Positions 40,604 to 48,851 are shown, counted from the stretch's first letter. The stretch is 64,000 bases of DNA from Streptomyces sp. NWU339 (GCF_003143855.1 NZ_QFRK01000017.1:62668-126667); one strand, 5' to 3'. The notes: generated by a model from the sequence alone, not told the origin. Made by a program: numbers and translations.

Positions 40604-42025
40604 TTAGCCGACCGCGCCTTCCATCTGCAGCTCGATCAGCCGGTTGAGCTCGAGCGCGTACTCCATGGGCAGTTCCTTGGCGATCGGCTCGACGAAGCCG
40701 CGCACGATCATCGCCATCGCCTCGAACTCGGACAGACCGCGGCTCATCAGGTAGAAGAGCTGGTCCTCGGAGACCTTGGAGACGGTCGCCTCGTGGCCCA
40801 TGGACACGTCGTCCTCGCGGACGTCGACGTAGGGGTAGGTGTCGGAGCGGGAGATGGTGTCCACGAGCAGCGCGTCGCACAGCACGTTGGACTTGGCGCC
40901 GGGAGCGCCCTCGCCGATCTCGATCAGACCGCGGTAGGAGGTACGGCCGCCGCCGCGCGCCACCGACTTGGAGACGATGTTCGACGAGGTGTTCGGGGCC
41001 ATGTGGACCATCTTGGCGCCGGCGTCCTGGTGCTGGCCCTCGCCGGCGAAGGCGATGGACAGGGTCTCGCCCTTGGCGTGCTCGCCCATGAGGTAGACGG
41101 CCGGGTACTTCATCGTCACCTTGGAGCCGATGTTGCCGTCGACCCACTCCATGGTCGCGCCCTCGTAGGCCACGGCGCGCTTGGTGACCAGGTTGTAGAC
41201 GTTGTTCGACCAGTTCTGGATCGTCGTGTAGCGGCAGCGGCCGCCCTTCTTGACGATGATCTCGACGACGGCGCTGTGCAGCGAGTCCGAGGTGTAGATC
41301 GGGGCGGTGCAGCCCTCGACGTAGTGGACGTAGGCGTCCTCGTCGACGATGATCAGCGTCCGCTCGAACTGGCCCATGTTCTCCGTGTTGATGCGGAAGT
41401 AGGCCTGCAGCGGGATGTCCACGTGGACGCCCTTGGGGACGTAGATGAACGACCCGCCGGACCACACGGCCGAGTTCAGCGACGCGAACTTGTTGTCGCC
41501 GACCGGGATGACGGTGCCGAAGTACTCCTGGAAGAGCTCCGGGTGCTCCTTCAGCGCGGTGTCGGTGTCGAGGAAGATGACGCCCTGCTCCTCCAGGTCC
41601 TCGCGGATCTGGTGGTAGACGACCTCGGACTCGTACTGCGCGGCGACACCGGCGACCAGGCGCTGCTTCTCCGCCTCGGGGATGCCGAGCCGGTCGTAGG
41701 TGTTCTTGATGTCCTCGGGCAGGTCCTCCCAGGAGGCCGCCTGCTGCTCGGTGGAGCGCACGAAGTACTTGATGTTGTCGAAGTCGATGCCCGACAGGTC
41801 CGAGCCCCAGTTCGGCATGGGCTTCTTGTCGAACAGCCGCAGACCCTTCAGCCGCAGCTTCAGCATCCACTCCGGCTCGTTCTTCTTCCCGGAGATGTCG
41901 CGGACGACGTCCTCGTTCAGACCGCGCTTGGCCGCGGCGCCTGCCTCGTCGGAGTCGGCCCAGCCGAATTCGTACGTACCCAGGCCCTCGAGTTCGGGGT
42001 GGGCAGTCTCCGTGGGGAGAGTCAT
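40604..42025 (-). CDS. sufB: SufB, Fe-S scaffold subunit
   Basis: A 473-residue SufB: GWADSDEAGAAAKRGLN, LRGLKIF-type LRLKGLRLFDKKPMPNWG, IFLDTDTALKEHPELFQEYF, YVEGCTAPIYTSDSLHSAVV (cluster cysteine region), KRAVAYEGATMEWVDGNIG, and C-terminal SRGLSEFEAMAMIVRGFVEP. It forms the scaffold with SufC and SufD. ATG 42025 overlaps the sufR stop (ATGA). Confidence 0.97.
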   Translation of the reverse strand: MTLPTETAHPELEGLGTYEFGWADSDEAGAAAKRGLNEDVVRDISGKKNEPEWMLKLRLKGLRLFDKKPMPNWGSDLSGIDFDNIKYFVRSTEQQAASWEDLPEDIKNTYDRLGIPEAEKQRLVAGVAAQYESEVVYHQIREDLEEQGVIFLDTDTALKEHPELFQEYFGTVIPVGDNKFASLNSAVWSGGSFIYVPKGVHVDIPLQAYFRINTENMGQFERTLIIVDEDAYVHYVEGCTAPIYTSDSLHSAVVEIIVKKGGRCRYTTIQNWSNNVYNLVTKRAVAYEGATMEWVDGNIGSKVTMKYPAVYLMGEHAKGETLSIAFAGEGQHQDAGAKMVHMAPNTSSNIVSKSVARGGGRTSYRGLIEIGEGAPGAKSNVLCDALLVDTISRSDTYPYVDVREDDVSMGHEATVSKVSEDQLFYLMSRGLSEFEAMAMIVRGFVEPIAKELPMEYALELNRLIELQMEGAVG

Positions 42026-42834
42026 GCGGGGTTCCTCCCGGCCGTGCTTGCAGATGCGTTGTGGGTGTGCGGCGAAGTCTTCTTCGCAGAAGTCTTCGAA
42101 GTCTCTGAGGTGTGTGCGGTCCTGGCGGACCGCGGCGCGGGCGTCGCCGCCTGCGCACCCTTCGGGATGAAGGTGGTGCAGACACCGTCACCGTGCGCGA
42201 TGGTGGCCAGCCGCTGCACATGAGTACCGAGCAGCTCGGCGAAAAATTCCGTCTCCGCCTCGCACAGCTGCGGGAACCGCTCGGCCGCGTGGGCGACCGG
42301 GCAGTGGTGCTGGCACAGCTGCTCGCCCTGCTGCGGGTCGGGGGCGCTGCGCGCCGTGGCAGCGTACCCGTCCGCGCTGAGCGCCTTGGCCAGCGCCCGG
42401 GTCCGCTCCTCGGGGTCCGCGGCCTCGACCGCCTCCCGGTACGCGCCCGCCTGGGCGGCGATCCGGGCGCGGGCGAACGCCGCGATCGCCTCGTCGCCGC
42501 CCCCCTGCTCACCGATCCAGTGCAGGGCGTCCACGGCCAGCTTGTCGTACGACTGGTCGAAGGCGTCCCGCCCGCAGTCCGTGAGGGCGAAGACCTTGGC
42601 CGGGCGTCCGCGGGTGCGTGCCCCGTAGACCCGCCGTTCGCGCGCCTCCACGATTCCGTCGGTGGCCAGGGCGTCGAGGTGGCGGCGGACGGCCGCCTGG
42701 GTCAGCCCGAGCCGCTCGGCGAGTTCGGAGACGGTCGACGGGCCGTGGTCCAGCACGGACCGAGCGACCCGGTTGCGGGTGGACCGCTCACCGGTCGCAA
42801 GTTCCTCCTGGGGAGCCTCGCCAACCTTTTTCAC
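42022..42834 (-). CDS. sufR: SufR-type iron-sulfur sensing repressor
   Basis: A 270-residue winged-helix regulator (VSELAERLGLTQAAVRRHLD and RTRGRPAKVFALTDCGRDAF) with a C-terminal cysteine cluster: CQHHCPVAHAAERFPQLC, and a further Cys in GDGVCTTFIP, where SufR binds its Fe-S cluster. A basic/Thr-rich tail follows. The frame opens at 42906, but GTG 42834 is chosen since a TTGCCC-N18-AACAAT promoter ends 6 nt before it and a CAAC-N6-GTTG operator overlaps it, giving a leaderless, self-repressed message. It is the first gene of the suf operon. Confidence 0.93.
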   Translation of the reverse strand: MKKVGEAPQEELATGERSTRNRVARSVLDHGPSTVSELAERLGLTQAAVRRHLDALATDGIVEARERRVYGARTRGRPAKVFALTDCGRDAFDQSYDKLAVDALHWIGEQGGGDEAIAAFARARIAAQAGAYREAVEAADPEERTRALAKALSADGYAATARSAPDPQQGEQLCQHHCPVAHAAERFPQLCEAETEFFAELLGTHVQRLATIAHGDGVCTTFIPKGAQAATPAPRSARTAHTSETSKTSAKKTSPHTHNASASTAGRNPA

Positions 42835-42847
42835 AACGCCATTGTTG
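42834..42847. promoter_or_regulatory. SufR operator CAAC-N6-GTTG
   Basis: CAAC (42834-42837), six bases and GTTG (42844-42847) match exactly the palindrome known for SufR. It covers the -10 (AACAAT) and first codon of sufR, so binding would shut off the whole suf operon. Confidence 0.75.
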
Positions 42848-42906
42848 CGTAATTCATCGGGGGCGGGCAAGCCGTGCCCGATCACCCCCCGGGTGCGCTG
42901 CATCAC

Positions 42907-42920
42907 TTAGGTAAACCTAA
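42907..42920. promoter_or_regulatory. Iron-box-like inverted repeat
   Basis: TTAGGT-AA-ACCTAA is a 6-2-6 inverted repeat. It matches 12 of 14 bases of the inner part of the DmdR/IdeR iron box. It stands between sufR and the ABC exporter genes and might tie either to iron. Confidence 0.4.
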
Positions 42921-43037
42921 TCCGACCTGCGGAAACGATCTTTGACCGATCGGATCAGCGGCTCCCGGCGCCGCTTCCGGAACCCTGCCCGGCATGCCCG
43001 CACCCGCCCCCGGCGTCCGGGGGCCCCGGCGCGTCCC

Positions 43038-43043
43038 TAGAAT
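43038..43043 (+). promoter_or_regulatory. -10 box TAGAAT of ABC exporter operon
   Basis: TAGAAT is the best actinobacterial -10 and stands 8 nt before ATG 43052; no Shine-Dalgarno is seen. Leaderless message likely; the -35 is not evident. Confidence 0.5.
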
Positions 43044-43051
43044 CGTGACCC

Positions 43052-43975
43052 ATGCGAAGTGAGCCCGTGGTCCAGGTGCAGGCCCTGGTGAAGCGGTACG
43101 GCACGAAGACCGCGGTGGACGGCCTCGACCTGGTGGCACGGCAGGGCGTGACGGCCGTGCTCGGACCCAACGGGGCGGGCAAGACGACCACGGTCGAGAC
43201 CTGCGAGGGATACCGGCGGCCGGACTCCGGCACGGTGCGCGTCCTGGGCCTGGACCCGGTCCGGCAGTCGGCCGCGCTCAGGCCCCGGGTCGGCGTGATG
43301 CTCCAGTCCGGCGGCGTCTACTCGGGCGCGCGGGCCGACGAGATGCTCCGCCACATGGCGAAACTGCACGCCCACCCCCTGGACGTGGACGCGCTGATCG
43401 AACGCCTCGGGCTCGGCTCCTGCGGCCGTACGACGTACCGGCGGCTCTCCGGCGGCCAGCAGCAGCGGCTCGCGCTGGCGATGGCCGTGGTCGGGCGCCC
43501 GGAGCTGGTGTTCCTGGACGAGCCGACCGCCGGACTCGACCCGCAGGCCCGCCGCGCCACCTGGGACCTCGTACGGGATCTGCGCGCCGACGGGGTCTCC
43601 GTCATCCTCACCACGCACCACATGGACGAGGCCGAGCAGCTCGCCGACGACGTCGCGATCATCGACGCCGGGCGGGTGGTGGTCCAGGGCAGCCCCGAGG
43701 AGCTGTGCCGGGGCGGCGCCGAGAACACCCTGCGCTTCTCGGGCCGGCCGGGGCTGGACGTGGCCTCCCTGCTCAAGGCCCTGCCGCCCGGCTCCCAGGC
43801 CGCCGAAACGACCCCCGGCTCGTACCGGGTCGTCGGCGAGGTGGACCCGCAGCTGCTCGCCACGGTCACGTCCTGGTGCGCACAGCACGGCGTGCTGCCG
43901 GACCGGATCTCGGTCGAACGGCACACCCTCGAGGACGTCTTCCTGGAGCTGACGGGCAAGGAGCTGCGTTCGTGA
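43052..43975 (+). CDS. ABC-2 type exporter ATP-binding protein
   Basis: A 307-residue ATPase: Walker A GPNGAGKTTTVE, Q-loop VGVMLQSGGVYSG, signature RRLSGGQQQRLALAMA, Walker B LVFLDEPTAGLDP, switch LTTHHMDEAEQLADD. The C-terminal 80 residues are the DrrA-like extension. It pairs with the ABC-2 permease. The last 37 bp of the junction are repeated 92 bp later (see 43942-44070). Substrate unknown; such pairs export drugs or lipids. Confidence 0.93.
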   Translation: MRSEPVVQVQALVKRYGTKTAVDGLDLVARQGVTAVLGPNGAGKTTTVETCEGYRRPDSGTVRVLGLDPVRQSAALRPRVGVMLQSGGVYSGARADEMLRHMAKLHAHPLDVDALIERLGLGSCGRTTYRRLSGGQQQRLALAMAVVGRPELVFLDEPTAGLDPQARRATWDLVRDLRADGVSVILTTHHMDEAEQLADDVAIIDAGRVVVQGSPEELCRGGAENTLRFSGRPGLDVASLLKALPPGSQAAETTPGSYRVVGEVDPQLLATVTSWCAQHGVLPDRISVERHTLEDVFLELTGKELRS

Positions 43976-43978
43976 ATC
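43942..43978 (+). repeat. First copy of 37-bp direct repeat at the ABC gene junction
   Basis: Covers the last codons and stop of the ATPase gene and a GTG-AAT start-like sequence. An identical copy begins 92 bp later at 44034. Confidence 0.9.
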
Positions 43979-44033
43979 GGGCATACACCAGGACCGGCCG
44001 GGGGTCCGGGGGTCGCCCCCCGGGACGGCACAG

Positions 44034-44070
44034 CCTGGAGCTGACGGGCAAGGAGCTGCGTTCGTGAATC
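44034..44070 (+). repeat. Second copy of 37-bp direct repeat at the ABC gene junction
   Basis: Identical to 43942-43978. It again encodes LELTGKELRS plus stop in the ATPase reading sense, and it supplies the GTG start of the permease. The 55 bp between the copies are GC-rich with a possible small hairpin. Confidence 0.9.
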
Positions 44071-44873
44071 CGGTGAATCAGGCCGATCAGGTGACTCCGG
44101 CGGCCACGGGGACCGGCGCCCACGCGCCGCGGCCGGGCGCGGCGCCGCTCCCCCGCATGATCGCGGCGCAGGCCCTGCTCGAGACGAAGATGCTGCTGCG
44201 CAACGGTGAGCAGCTGCTGCTCACCGTGGTCATCCCCACCCTGCTGCTGGTGCTGTTCAGCACCGTGGACATCGTGGACACCGGCGAGGGCGAGGCCGTG
44301 GACTTCCTCGCCCCCGGGGTCCTCGCCCTGGCGGTGATGTCGACGGCGTTCACCGGGCAGGCCATCGCCACCGGCTTCGAGCGCCGGTACGGGGTGCTGA
44401 AGCGGCTGGCGTCCTCACCGCTGCCGCGGTGGGCGCTGATGACCGCGAAGACCTTGTCGGTGCTGGTCACCGAGGTGCTCCAGATCGTCCTGCTCACGGT
44501 GATCGCGTTCGCGCTGGGCTGGTCGCCGCAGGGCAACCCGCTCGCCGTGCTTCTGCTGCTGGTGCTGGGCACGGCCGCCTTCTCGGGGCTCGGCCTGCTG
44601 ATGGCGGGCACCCTGAAGGCCGAGGCGACGCTCGCCGCCGCCAACCTGGTGTTCCTGCTGCTGCTCGTCGGCGGCGGGGTCGTCGTGCCGCTGGACACCT
44701 TCCCGGAGTCCGCGCAGAACGTCCTCGGCCTGCTGCCCATCGCGGCCCTGTCGGAGGGCCTGCGGGACGTGCTCCAGCACGGGGCGGGGCTGCCCTGGGG
44801 CGACCTGGGGATCCTCGCCGTGTGGGCAGGGGCGGGGCTCGCGGCGGCCGGTCGCTTCTTCCGCTGGGAGTGA
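44064..44873 (+). CDS. ABC-2 type exporter permease
   Basis: A 269-residue membrane protein with a cytoplasmic tail and six predicted helices (TVVIPTLLLVLFSTV; ALAVMSTAFTGQAIATGF; VTEVLQIVLLTVIAFALGW; LLLLVLGTAAFSGLGLLMAG; NLVFLLLLVGGGVVVPL; DLGILAVWAGAGLAAAG). FERRYGVLKRLASSPLPRW is the usual coupling loop. GTG 44064 lies in the second copy of the junction repeat, so start and RBS of this gene come from a duplication. Partner of the ATPase upstream. Confidence 0.9.
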   Translation: MNPVNQADQVTPAATGTGAHAPRPGAAPLPRMIAAQALLETKMLLRNGEQLLLTVVIPTLLLVLFSTVDIVDTGEGEAVDFLAPGVLALAVMSTAFTGQAIATGFERRYGVLKRLASSPLPRWALMTAKTLSVLVTEVLQIVLLTVIAFALGWSPQGNPLAVLLLLVLGTAAFSGLGLLMAGTLKAEATLAAANLVFLLLLVGGGVVVPLDTFPESAQNVLGLLPIAALSEGLRDVLQHGAGLPWGDLGILAVWAGAGLAAAGRFFRWE

Positions 44874-44912
44874 GGAGGCTCCCCGGTACTGCCGGCCTGC
44901 CGACCGGGACCC

Positions 44913-44930
44913 TCGTGAAAGCGTGCACAA
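44913..44930. promoter_or_regulatory. Rex operator-like site before ctaA
   Basis: TCGTGAA-AGCG-TGCACAA matches the redox regulator Rex site TTGTGAA-N4-TTCACAA at 12 of 14 defined positions. It lies where the -35 of ctaA should be. Rex controls respiratory genes in Streptomyces, so haem A synthesis is a sensible target. Confidence 0.45.
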
Positions 44931-44939
44931 GCGGCGCCC

Positions 44940-44945
44940 TACGAT
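44940..44945 (+). promoter_or_regulatory. -10 box TACGAT of ctaA (leaderless)
   Basis: TACGAT ends 7 nt before GTG 44953. The Rex-like site overlaps the -35 region. Confidence 0.45.
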
Positions 44946-44952
44946 GGGACGC

Positions 44953-45957
44953 GTGCCAAACGTGACCCGCGCCGACGCCCAGGCGGTCCTGCGCAACCCG
45001 CTCGCCTTCATCGCCGCACGCTGGACCCCGGACCCCCGGACGGTCCGGCGGGCGGCCCTCGCCGCGCTCGTCATGGCGGTGGTCATCGTGGTCACCGGTG
45101 GAGCCGTGCGGCTGACCGGCTCCGGTCTGGGCTGCCCCACCTGGCCCAAGTGCACCGACGACTCGCTCGTCTCCACCCGGGAGATGGGCCTGCACGGGGT
45201 CATCGAGTTCGGCAACCGCCTGCTGACGTACGTGCTGTGCGCCGCCGTCGGCTGGGCGATCGTCGCCGCGCGCTCCCAGAAGCCGTACCGGCGCAGCCTG
45301 ACCCGGCTGGGCTGGGCGCAGTTCTGGATCGTGATGGGCAACGCGGTCCTCGGCGGCATCGTGGTCCTCGTCGGCCTCAACCCGTACACGGTCGCGGCGC
45401 ACTTCCTGCTCTCCTCGGCGCTGATCGCGGTGGCCACGGTGATGTGGCAGCGCGTCCGCGAGGGCGACGGGGAGCCCCGGCCGCTGGTCGGCGCAGCCGT
45501 GCGGCAGCTGGTGTGGTTCCTGGTGGTGGCGTCCGTCCTGCTCATCGCGGTCGGCACGGTGGTGACCGGATCGGGACCGCACGCGGGTGACTCCAGTGAG
45601 GTCGCGCGGATGCCGCTGGACTCGGCGATGGTCAGCAAGGTGCACGCCGTGCTGGCGTGGATCGTGGCGACGCTGACGTTCGCCCTGTGGTTCGTGCTCA
45701 AGGCGGTCGACGCCCCCAAGAGCCCGCTGCACCGCACCCGCGAACTGTTCCTGATCATCCTCGCGCAGGGAGCGGTGGGTTACATCCAATACTTCACCGA
45801 CCTCCCCGAGATCCTGGTCGGTCTGCACATGTTCGGTTCCTGCGTCATGTGGATCTGGGTGGTTCGGGTACTGCTGTCGCTGCGTGAACGCCCGATCGGG
45901 GATCCTTCCCTTCCGGCTCCGGGTCCCGCTGACCGGCTCGAGTCCGCTTCCGGCTGA
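44953..45957 (+). CDS. ctaA: Haem A synthase (CtaA/COX15)
   Basis: A 334-residue membrane protein of about eight helices which oxidises haem O to haem A for cytochrome aa3. Cysteine pair in GLGCPTWPKC (extracellular loop), glutamate in HGVIEFGNRLLTYVL, and the haem-ligand histidines in HGVIEF, VAAHFLLSSAL, VSKVHAVLAWI and GLHMFGSCVMW. The GTG at 44953 is preferred to 44923 and 44944 because the TACGAT box ends 7 nt before it. ctaB is 3 kb downstream on the other strand. Confidence 0.93.
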   Translation: MPNVTRADAQAVLRNPLAFIAARWTPDPRTVRRAALAALVMAVVIVVTGGAVRLTGSGLGCPTWPKCTDDSLVSTREMGLHGVIEFGNRLLTYVLCAAVGWAIVAARSQKPYRRSLTRLGWAQFWIVMGNAVLGGIVVLVGLNPYTVAAHFLLSSALIAVATVMWQRVREGDGEPRPLVGAAVRQLVWFLVVASVLLIAVGTVVTGSGPHAGDSSEVARMPLDSAMVSKVHAVLAWIVATLTFALWFVLKAVDAPKSPLHRTRELFLIILAQGAVGYIQYFTDLPEILVGLHMFGSCVMWIWVVRVLLSLRERPIGDPSLPAPGPADRLESASG

Positions 45958-46075
45958 CCACGGCGTGCGCCGCACGGGGTGGGGAACGAACTCGCCCATG
46001 GCGTGATCGGGTACGTGCAGTACGGACCATCCCCACAGGCGGCGCACGCCGCCTGTTCAACGAGCCGCCCGTGCT

Positions 46076-47188
46076 TCAGTCACCCAGTCCGTACACCCGG
46101 CCCGCGTTCCCCGACGCGATCATCCCGGCCACCCGCTGCGCGTCCTCCGGGGACCAGGCCCCCTCGGCCACCCAGGTGCCGAGCACCCGGCCGAGCGCCT
46201 CCTGGAACAGCCGGGCGCCCACGACGTGCAGTTCGGGCAGTCCCCGGGCGCCGCTGGAGAAGAGGATCTTGCCGAAGGGGGCGAGTTCCAGGACCTCCTC
46301 GAGGACGGTCGCCGCGCGGGCGCCGGTGCGGGCCAGGGCGGCGCCGGAGTCGACGTAGACGTGCGGGTGGACGCCGGCCAGGTGGGCGGCGTGGCGGTGG
46401 TCCGGGTAGCCGTGCAGCAGGACGAGGTCGGTGCCGAGCCCGGCGGTGGCCCGGACGAACCCGTCGAGGAACCCCGGGTCGGTGCCCTGCGCCCGGGAGC
46501 TGCCGGCTGCGCCGAGCCCCGCGTGCAGTTGCAGGGGCCGGCCCGAGGCGACGGCGATCCACAGCAGGTGCCGCAGCAGCACCGGGTCGCTCGGCTCGTC
46601 CCCGACCCGGCGTGCGGCCAGCCACCGCGCGGCCGCGCCGCGCACCTCTCCGGGCCCCGGCGGCTCGGGCGCGAGCGCCGTCCCGTGCCGGGTGCCGGCG
46701 ACGGAGGCGAAGGCGACGGTGTGCGCGGCGGCTCCGTGCACGGACTCGGCGAGGTTGGCGAGGAAGGACTCCACGGTGCCGGAGGTGTCGGCGACCTGCT
46801 GGGCCAGCTGTTCCAGGCGCACGATCTCGTGGGCCTCGGCGGCGCCGGCCGTGGCCAGCTCGGCCGTGCCGGTGAGGTCGCCGGGCAGTCCGGTGTCGAC
46901 CAGGTAGGTGGTGATGCCGCTGGCCCGCAGCAGCCGGCGGGCCGTCTCGGCCACGCCCAGTTCGCGGCGCCGGGCGAGGTAGCGGGCGGGCGGGCAGTGC
47001 GGCTCCAGGCCGAGCAGGGGCGGGCACCAGCGGCGTACGGCGAAGCCGGTCTGGGTGTCGAACAGGGTGGTCCCCGGGGCGGGCGGGCCCTCGGTGCGGA
47101 CCAGCTGGGCCTCGAAGGTGCCGAGGCCCAGCTCGGTGCGCAGGACGCCGTGGCAGTACTGGTCCACGAGGGACGGCGTGTCGATCAT
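46076..47188 (-). CDS. Amidohydrolase-2 family protein
   Basis: A 370-residue TIM-barrel amidohydrolase (PF04909 type). The N-terminal SLVDQYCHGVL replaces the usual HxH; later GRPLQLHAGLGAAG (His), LVLLHGYPDH (His) and ILFSSGARGLPELH give metal or catalytic positions. It resembles the N-terminal half of FluG-like fusions, which in actinobacteria often stand near glutamine metabolism genes; none is here. ATG 47188 with GGGAG 5 nt upstream is preferred over ATG 47224. Substrate unknown. Confidence 0.82.
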   Translation of the reverse strand: MIDTPSLVDQYCHGVLRTELGLGTFEAQLVRTEGPPAPGTTLFDTQTGFAVRRWCPPLLGLEPHCPPARYLARRRELGVAETARRLLRASGITTYLVDTGLPGDLTGTAELATAGAAEAHEIVRLEQLAQQVADTSGTVESFLANLAESVHGAAAHTVAFASVAGTRHGTALAPEPPGPGEVRGAAARWLAARRVGDEPSDPVLLRHLLWIAVASGRPLQLHAGLGAAGSSRAQGTDPGFLDGFVRATAGLGTDLVLLHGYPDHRHAAHLAGVHPHVYVDSGAALARTGARAATVLEEVLELAPFGKILFSSGARGLPELHVVGARLFQEALGRVLGTWVAEGAWSPEDAQRVAGMIASGNAGRVYGLGD

Positions 47189-47327
47189 CCGGGCTCCCAC
47201 GAAAGACGCTGTGTCTGCTCTCACAGGTCTCTAACGGGTGAACCGGGGTCGAGGTGTTGCGGCGCGTCCGACACGGTGCCTGCCGCGGACGGCCGGTGGG
47301 CCGATCGGTGGGCCGGCGGGCCCGGGG

Positions 47328-47708
47328 TCAGCCGTTGGCCGGGCCGCCGATCTGGCTGCCCGCCATCCGGGTCCACTCGTACGGGCCGGTCCTGACCTTG
47401 GCCGCGAACTCGCCGTCGAAGTCCTCGTGGAGGGTGATCCCCGCCCTCTCGGCCGCCTTCTCGGCGATCGCGTAGGAGTGGGCGACCAGGTCGCCCCAGT
47501 TGCCGTCCTCACCGACGAGCACGATCCGGGCGCCGCGCTGCCCCAGGTAGGCGATCTGCCCCTCGGCGCCGCCGTGGGCCGTGGCGAAGCCGTTGATCCG
47601 CTTGGTGAGCCGGGCCACCTTCCGCTCGGCCTTGCGTTCTGTCTTCTGTTCGGCCCGCTGCCCGCTGTTCTGCTCGGCCGCCGGGCCCGCCTGCTGCTTG
47701 TCTGCCAT
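47328..47708 (-). CDS. Small soluble protein of unknown function
   Basis: A 126-residue protein not recognised. The first 40 residues are charged and Lys/Glu/Gln rich (QRAEQKTERKAERKVARLTK), probably a coiled or disordered helix. The rest looks like a compact alpha/beta domain (IAYLGQRGARIVLVGEDGNW, SYAIAEKAAERAGITL). No signal or membrane segment. TAGCAT ends 7 nt before the ATG, so it is probably leaderless. Confidence 0.72.
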   Translation of the reverse strand: MADKQQAGPAAEQNSGQRAEQKTERKAERKVARLTKRINGFATAHGGAEGQIAYLGQRGARIVLVGEDGNWGDLVAHSYAIAEKAAERAGITLHEDFDGEFAAKVRTGPYEWTRMAGSQIGGPANG

Positions 47709-47715
47709 GAACAGG

Positions 47716-47721
47716 ATGCTA
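47716..47721 (-). promoter_or_regulatory. -10 box TAGCAT, leaderless
   Basis: TAGCAT on the minus strand ends 7 nt before ATG 47708; same spacing as at 17308. The -35 region lies in the ctaB terminator and is weak. Confidence 0.45.
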
Positions 47722-47741
47722 CCGACGGGTAGATCGAACGG

Positions 47742-47785
47742 CGAGGGGCGGGGTCCGTGGCCTGGGCCACGGACCCCGCCCCTCG
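47742..47785 (-). terminator. Terminator of ctaB
   Basis: A perfect 19-bp stem (47742-47760 with 47767-47785) and a 6-nt loop, 18 nt after the ctaB stop. Confidence 0.85.
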
Positions 47786-47803
47786 GAACGTCTCTGAGGT
47801 CGC

Positions 47804-48751
47804 CTACCGCAGGAAGGGGTCCACCGCGACGGCCACGAAGAGCAGCGACACATAGGTGATGGACCAGTGGAACAGGCGCATCTCCTTGAGCTTGCTGCCG
47901 GTCACCTCGGACTTGGCACGGTTGAGGAGCGCGTGCGCCTCCCACAGCCACCAGCCGCCCGCGGCCAGCGCGACCGCGGTGTAGAACCAGCCGGTGTAGC
48001 CGAGCGGGGTGAGCAGCAGCGACACCGCGACCATGACCCAGCTGTAGAGCACGATCTGCTTGGCGACGGCCTTGTTGCCGGCGACCACCGGGAGCATCGG
48101 CACGCCCACGCGCGCGTAGTCCTCCTTCACCTTCATGGACAGCGGCCAGTAGTGCGGCGGCGTCCAGAAGAAGATGACGAGGAAGAGGATGACCGGTGCC
48201 CAGGACATCGAGTTGGTGACCGCGGACCAGCCGATCAGCACCGGCATGCAGCCGGCGATGCCGCCCCACACGATGTTCTGCGCCGTACGCCGTTTGAGGA
48301 TCATCGTGTAGACGACGACGTAGAAGAGGAGCGCCCCGAGGGAGAGCCAGGCGGACAGCCAGTTGACGGTGAGGCCGAACAGCAGCGTCGAGACGACGGC
48401 CAGGGTGATGCCGAAGGCCAGGCACTCGCGCGGGCTGACCATGCCGGTGACCAGGGGGCGCTGCGAGGTGCGGTCCATCAGCGCGTCGATGTCGCGGTCG
48501 AGGTACATGTTGAGCGCGTTGGCGCCGCCCGCCGACAGGTAGCCGCCGACGCAGGTCAGCAGCACCAGTCCCAGGTCGGGCACACCCTGCTGCGCCAGGA
48601 ACATCACCGGGACCGTGGTGATGAGCAGCAGTTCGATGATCCGCGGCTTGGTCAGCGCCACGAACGCCCCGACACGGGCCCCGAACGGCCGGTGACTCGG
48701 GCTCTGGCTGGTCCCGACAATCCCCGCAGGACGGGATTCAACGGCCGTCAC
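47804..48751 (-). CDS. ctaB: Protohaem IX farnesyltransferase (haem O synthase)
   Basis: A 315-residue UbiA-family membrane enzyme adding a farnesyl chain to haem. First Asp-rich motif NMYLDRDIDALMDRTSQRPL, second site YWPLSMKVKEDYARVGVPML, and KRRTAQNIVWGG between. About eight or nine helices. The frame opens at 48820, but that codon lies within 4 nt of a likely -10 (48824), so GTG 48751 with AGGGGT upstream is preferred. Confidence 0.94.
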   Translation of the reverse strand: MTAVESRPAGIVGTSQSPSHRPFGARVGAFVALTKPRIIELLLITTVPVMFLAQQGVPDLGLVLLTCVGGYLSAGGANALNMYLDRDIDALMDRTSQRPLVTGMVSPRECLAFGITLAVVSTLLFGLTVNWLSAWLSLGALLFYVVVYTMILKRRTAQNIVWGGIAGCMPVLIGWSAVTNSMSWAPVILFLVIFFWTPPHYWPLSMKVKEDYARVGVPMLPVVAGNKAVAKQIVLYSWVMVAVSLLLTPLGYTGWFYTAVALAAGGWWLWEAHALLNRAKSEVTGSKLKEMRLFHWSITYVSLLFVAVAVDPFLR

Positions 48752-48823
48752 TCGCACCCCTGACAGAGTTCCCAGCAAGCCCTCCCGTATGAGGTGTCGG
48801 TAAAGGCTCGCGCGTACCACGCC

Positions 48824-48851
48824 ACCTTAGACGTTGCCCAGACCCGGACAA
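48824..48851 (-). promoter_or_regulatory. Possible ctaB promoter
   Basis: TTGTCC-N16-TAAGGT on the minus strand, about 70 nt before GTG 48751. The spacer is one base short of ideal. Confidence 0.4.

Noticed and set aside
46071..47395. Plus-strand genes opposite the amidohydrolase
   Set aside because: No motifs and Arg/Gly-rich composition; the minus-strand amidohydrolase has a good RBS and family motifs.
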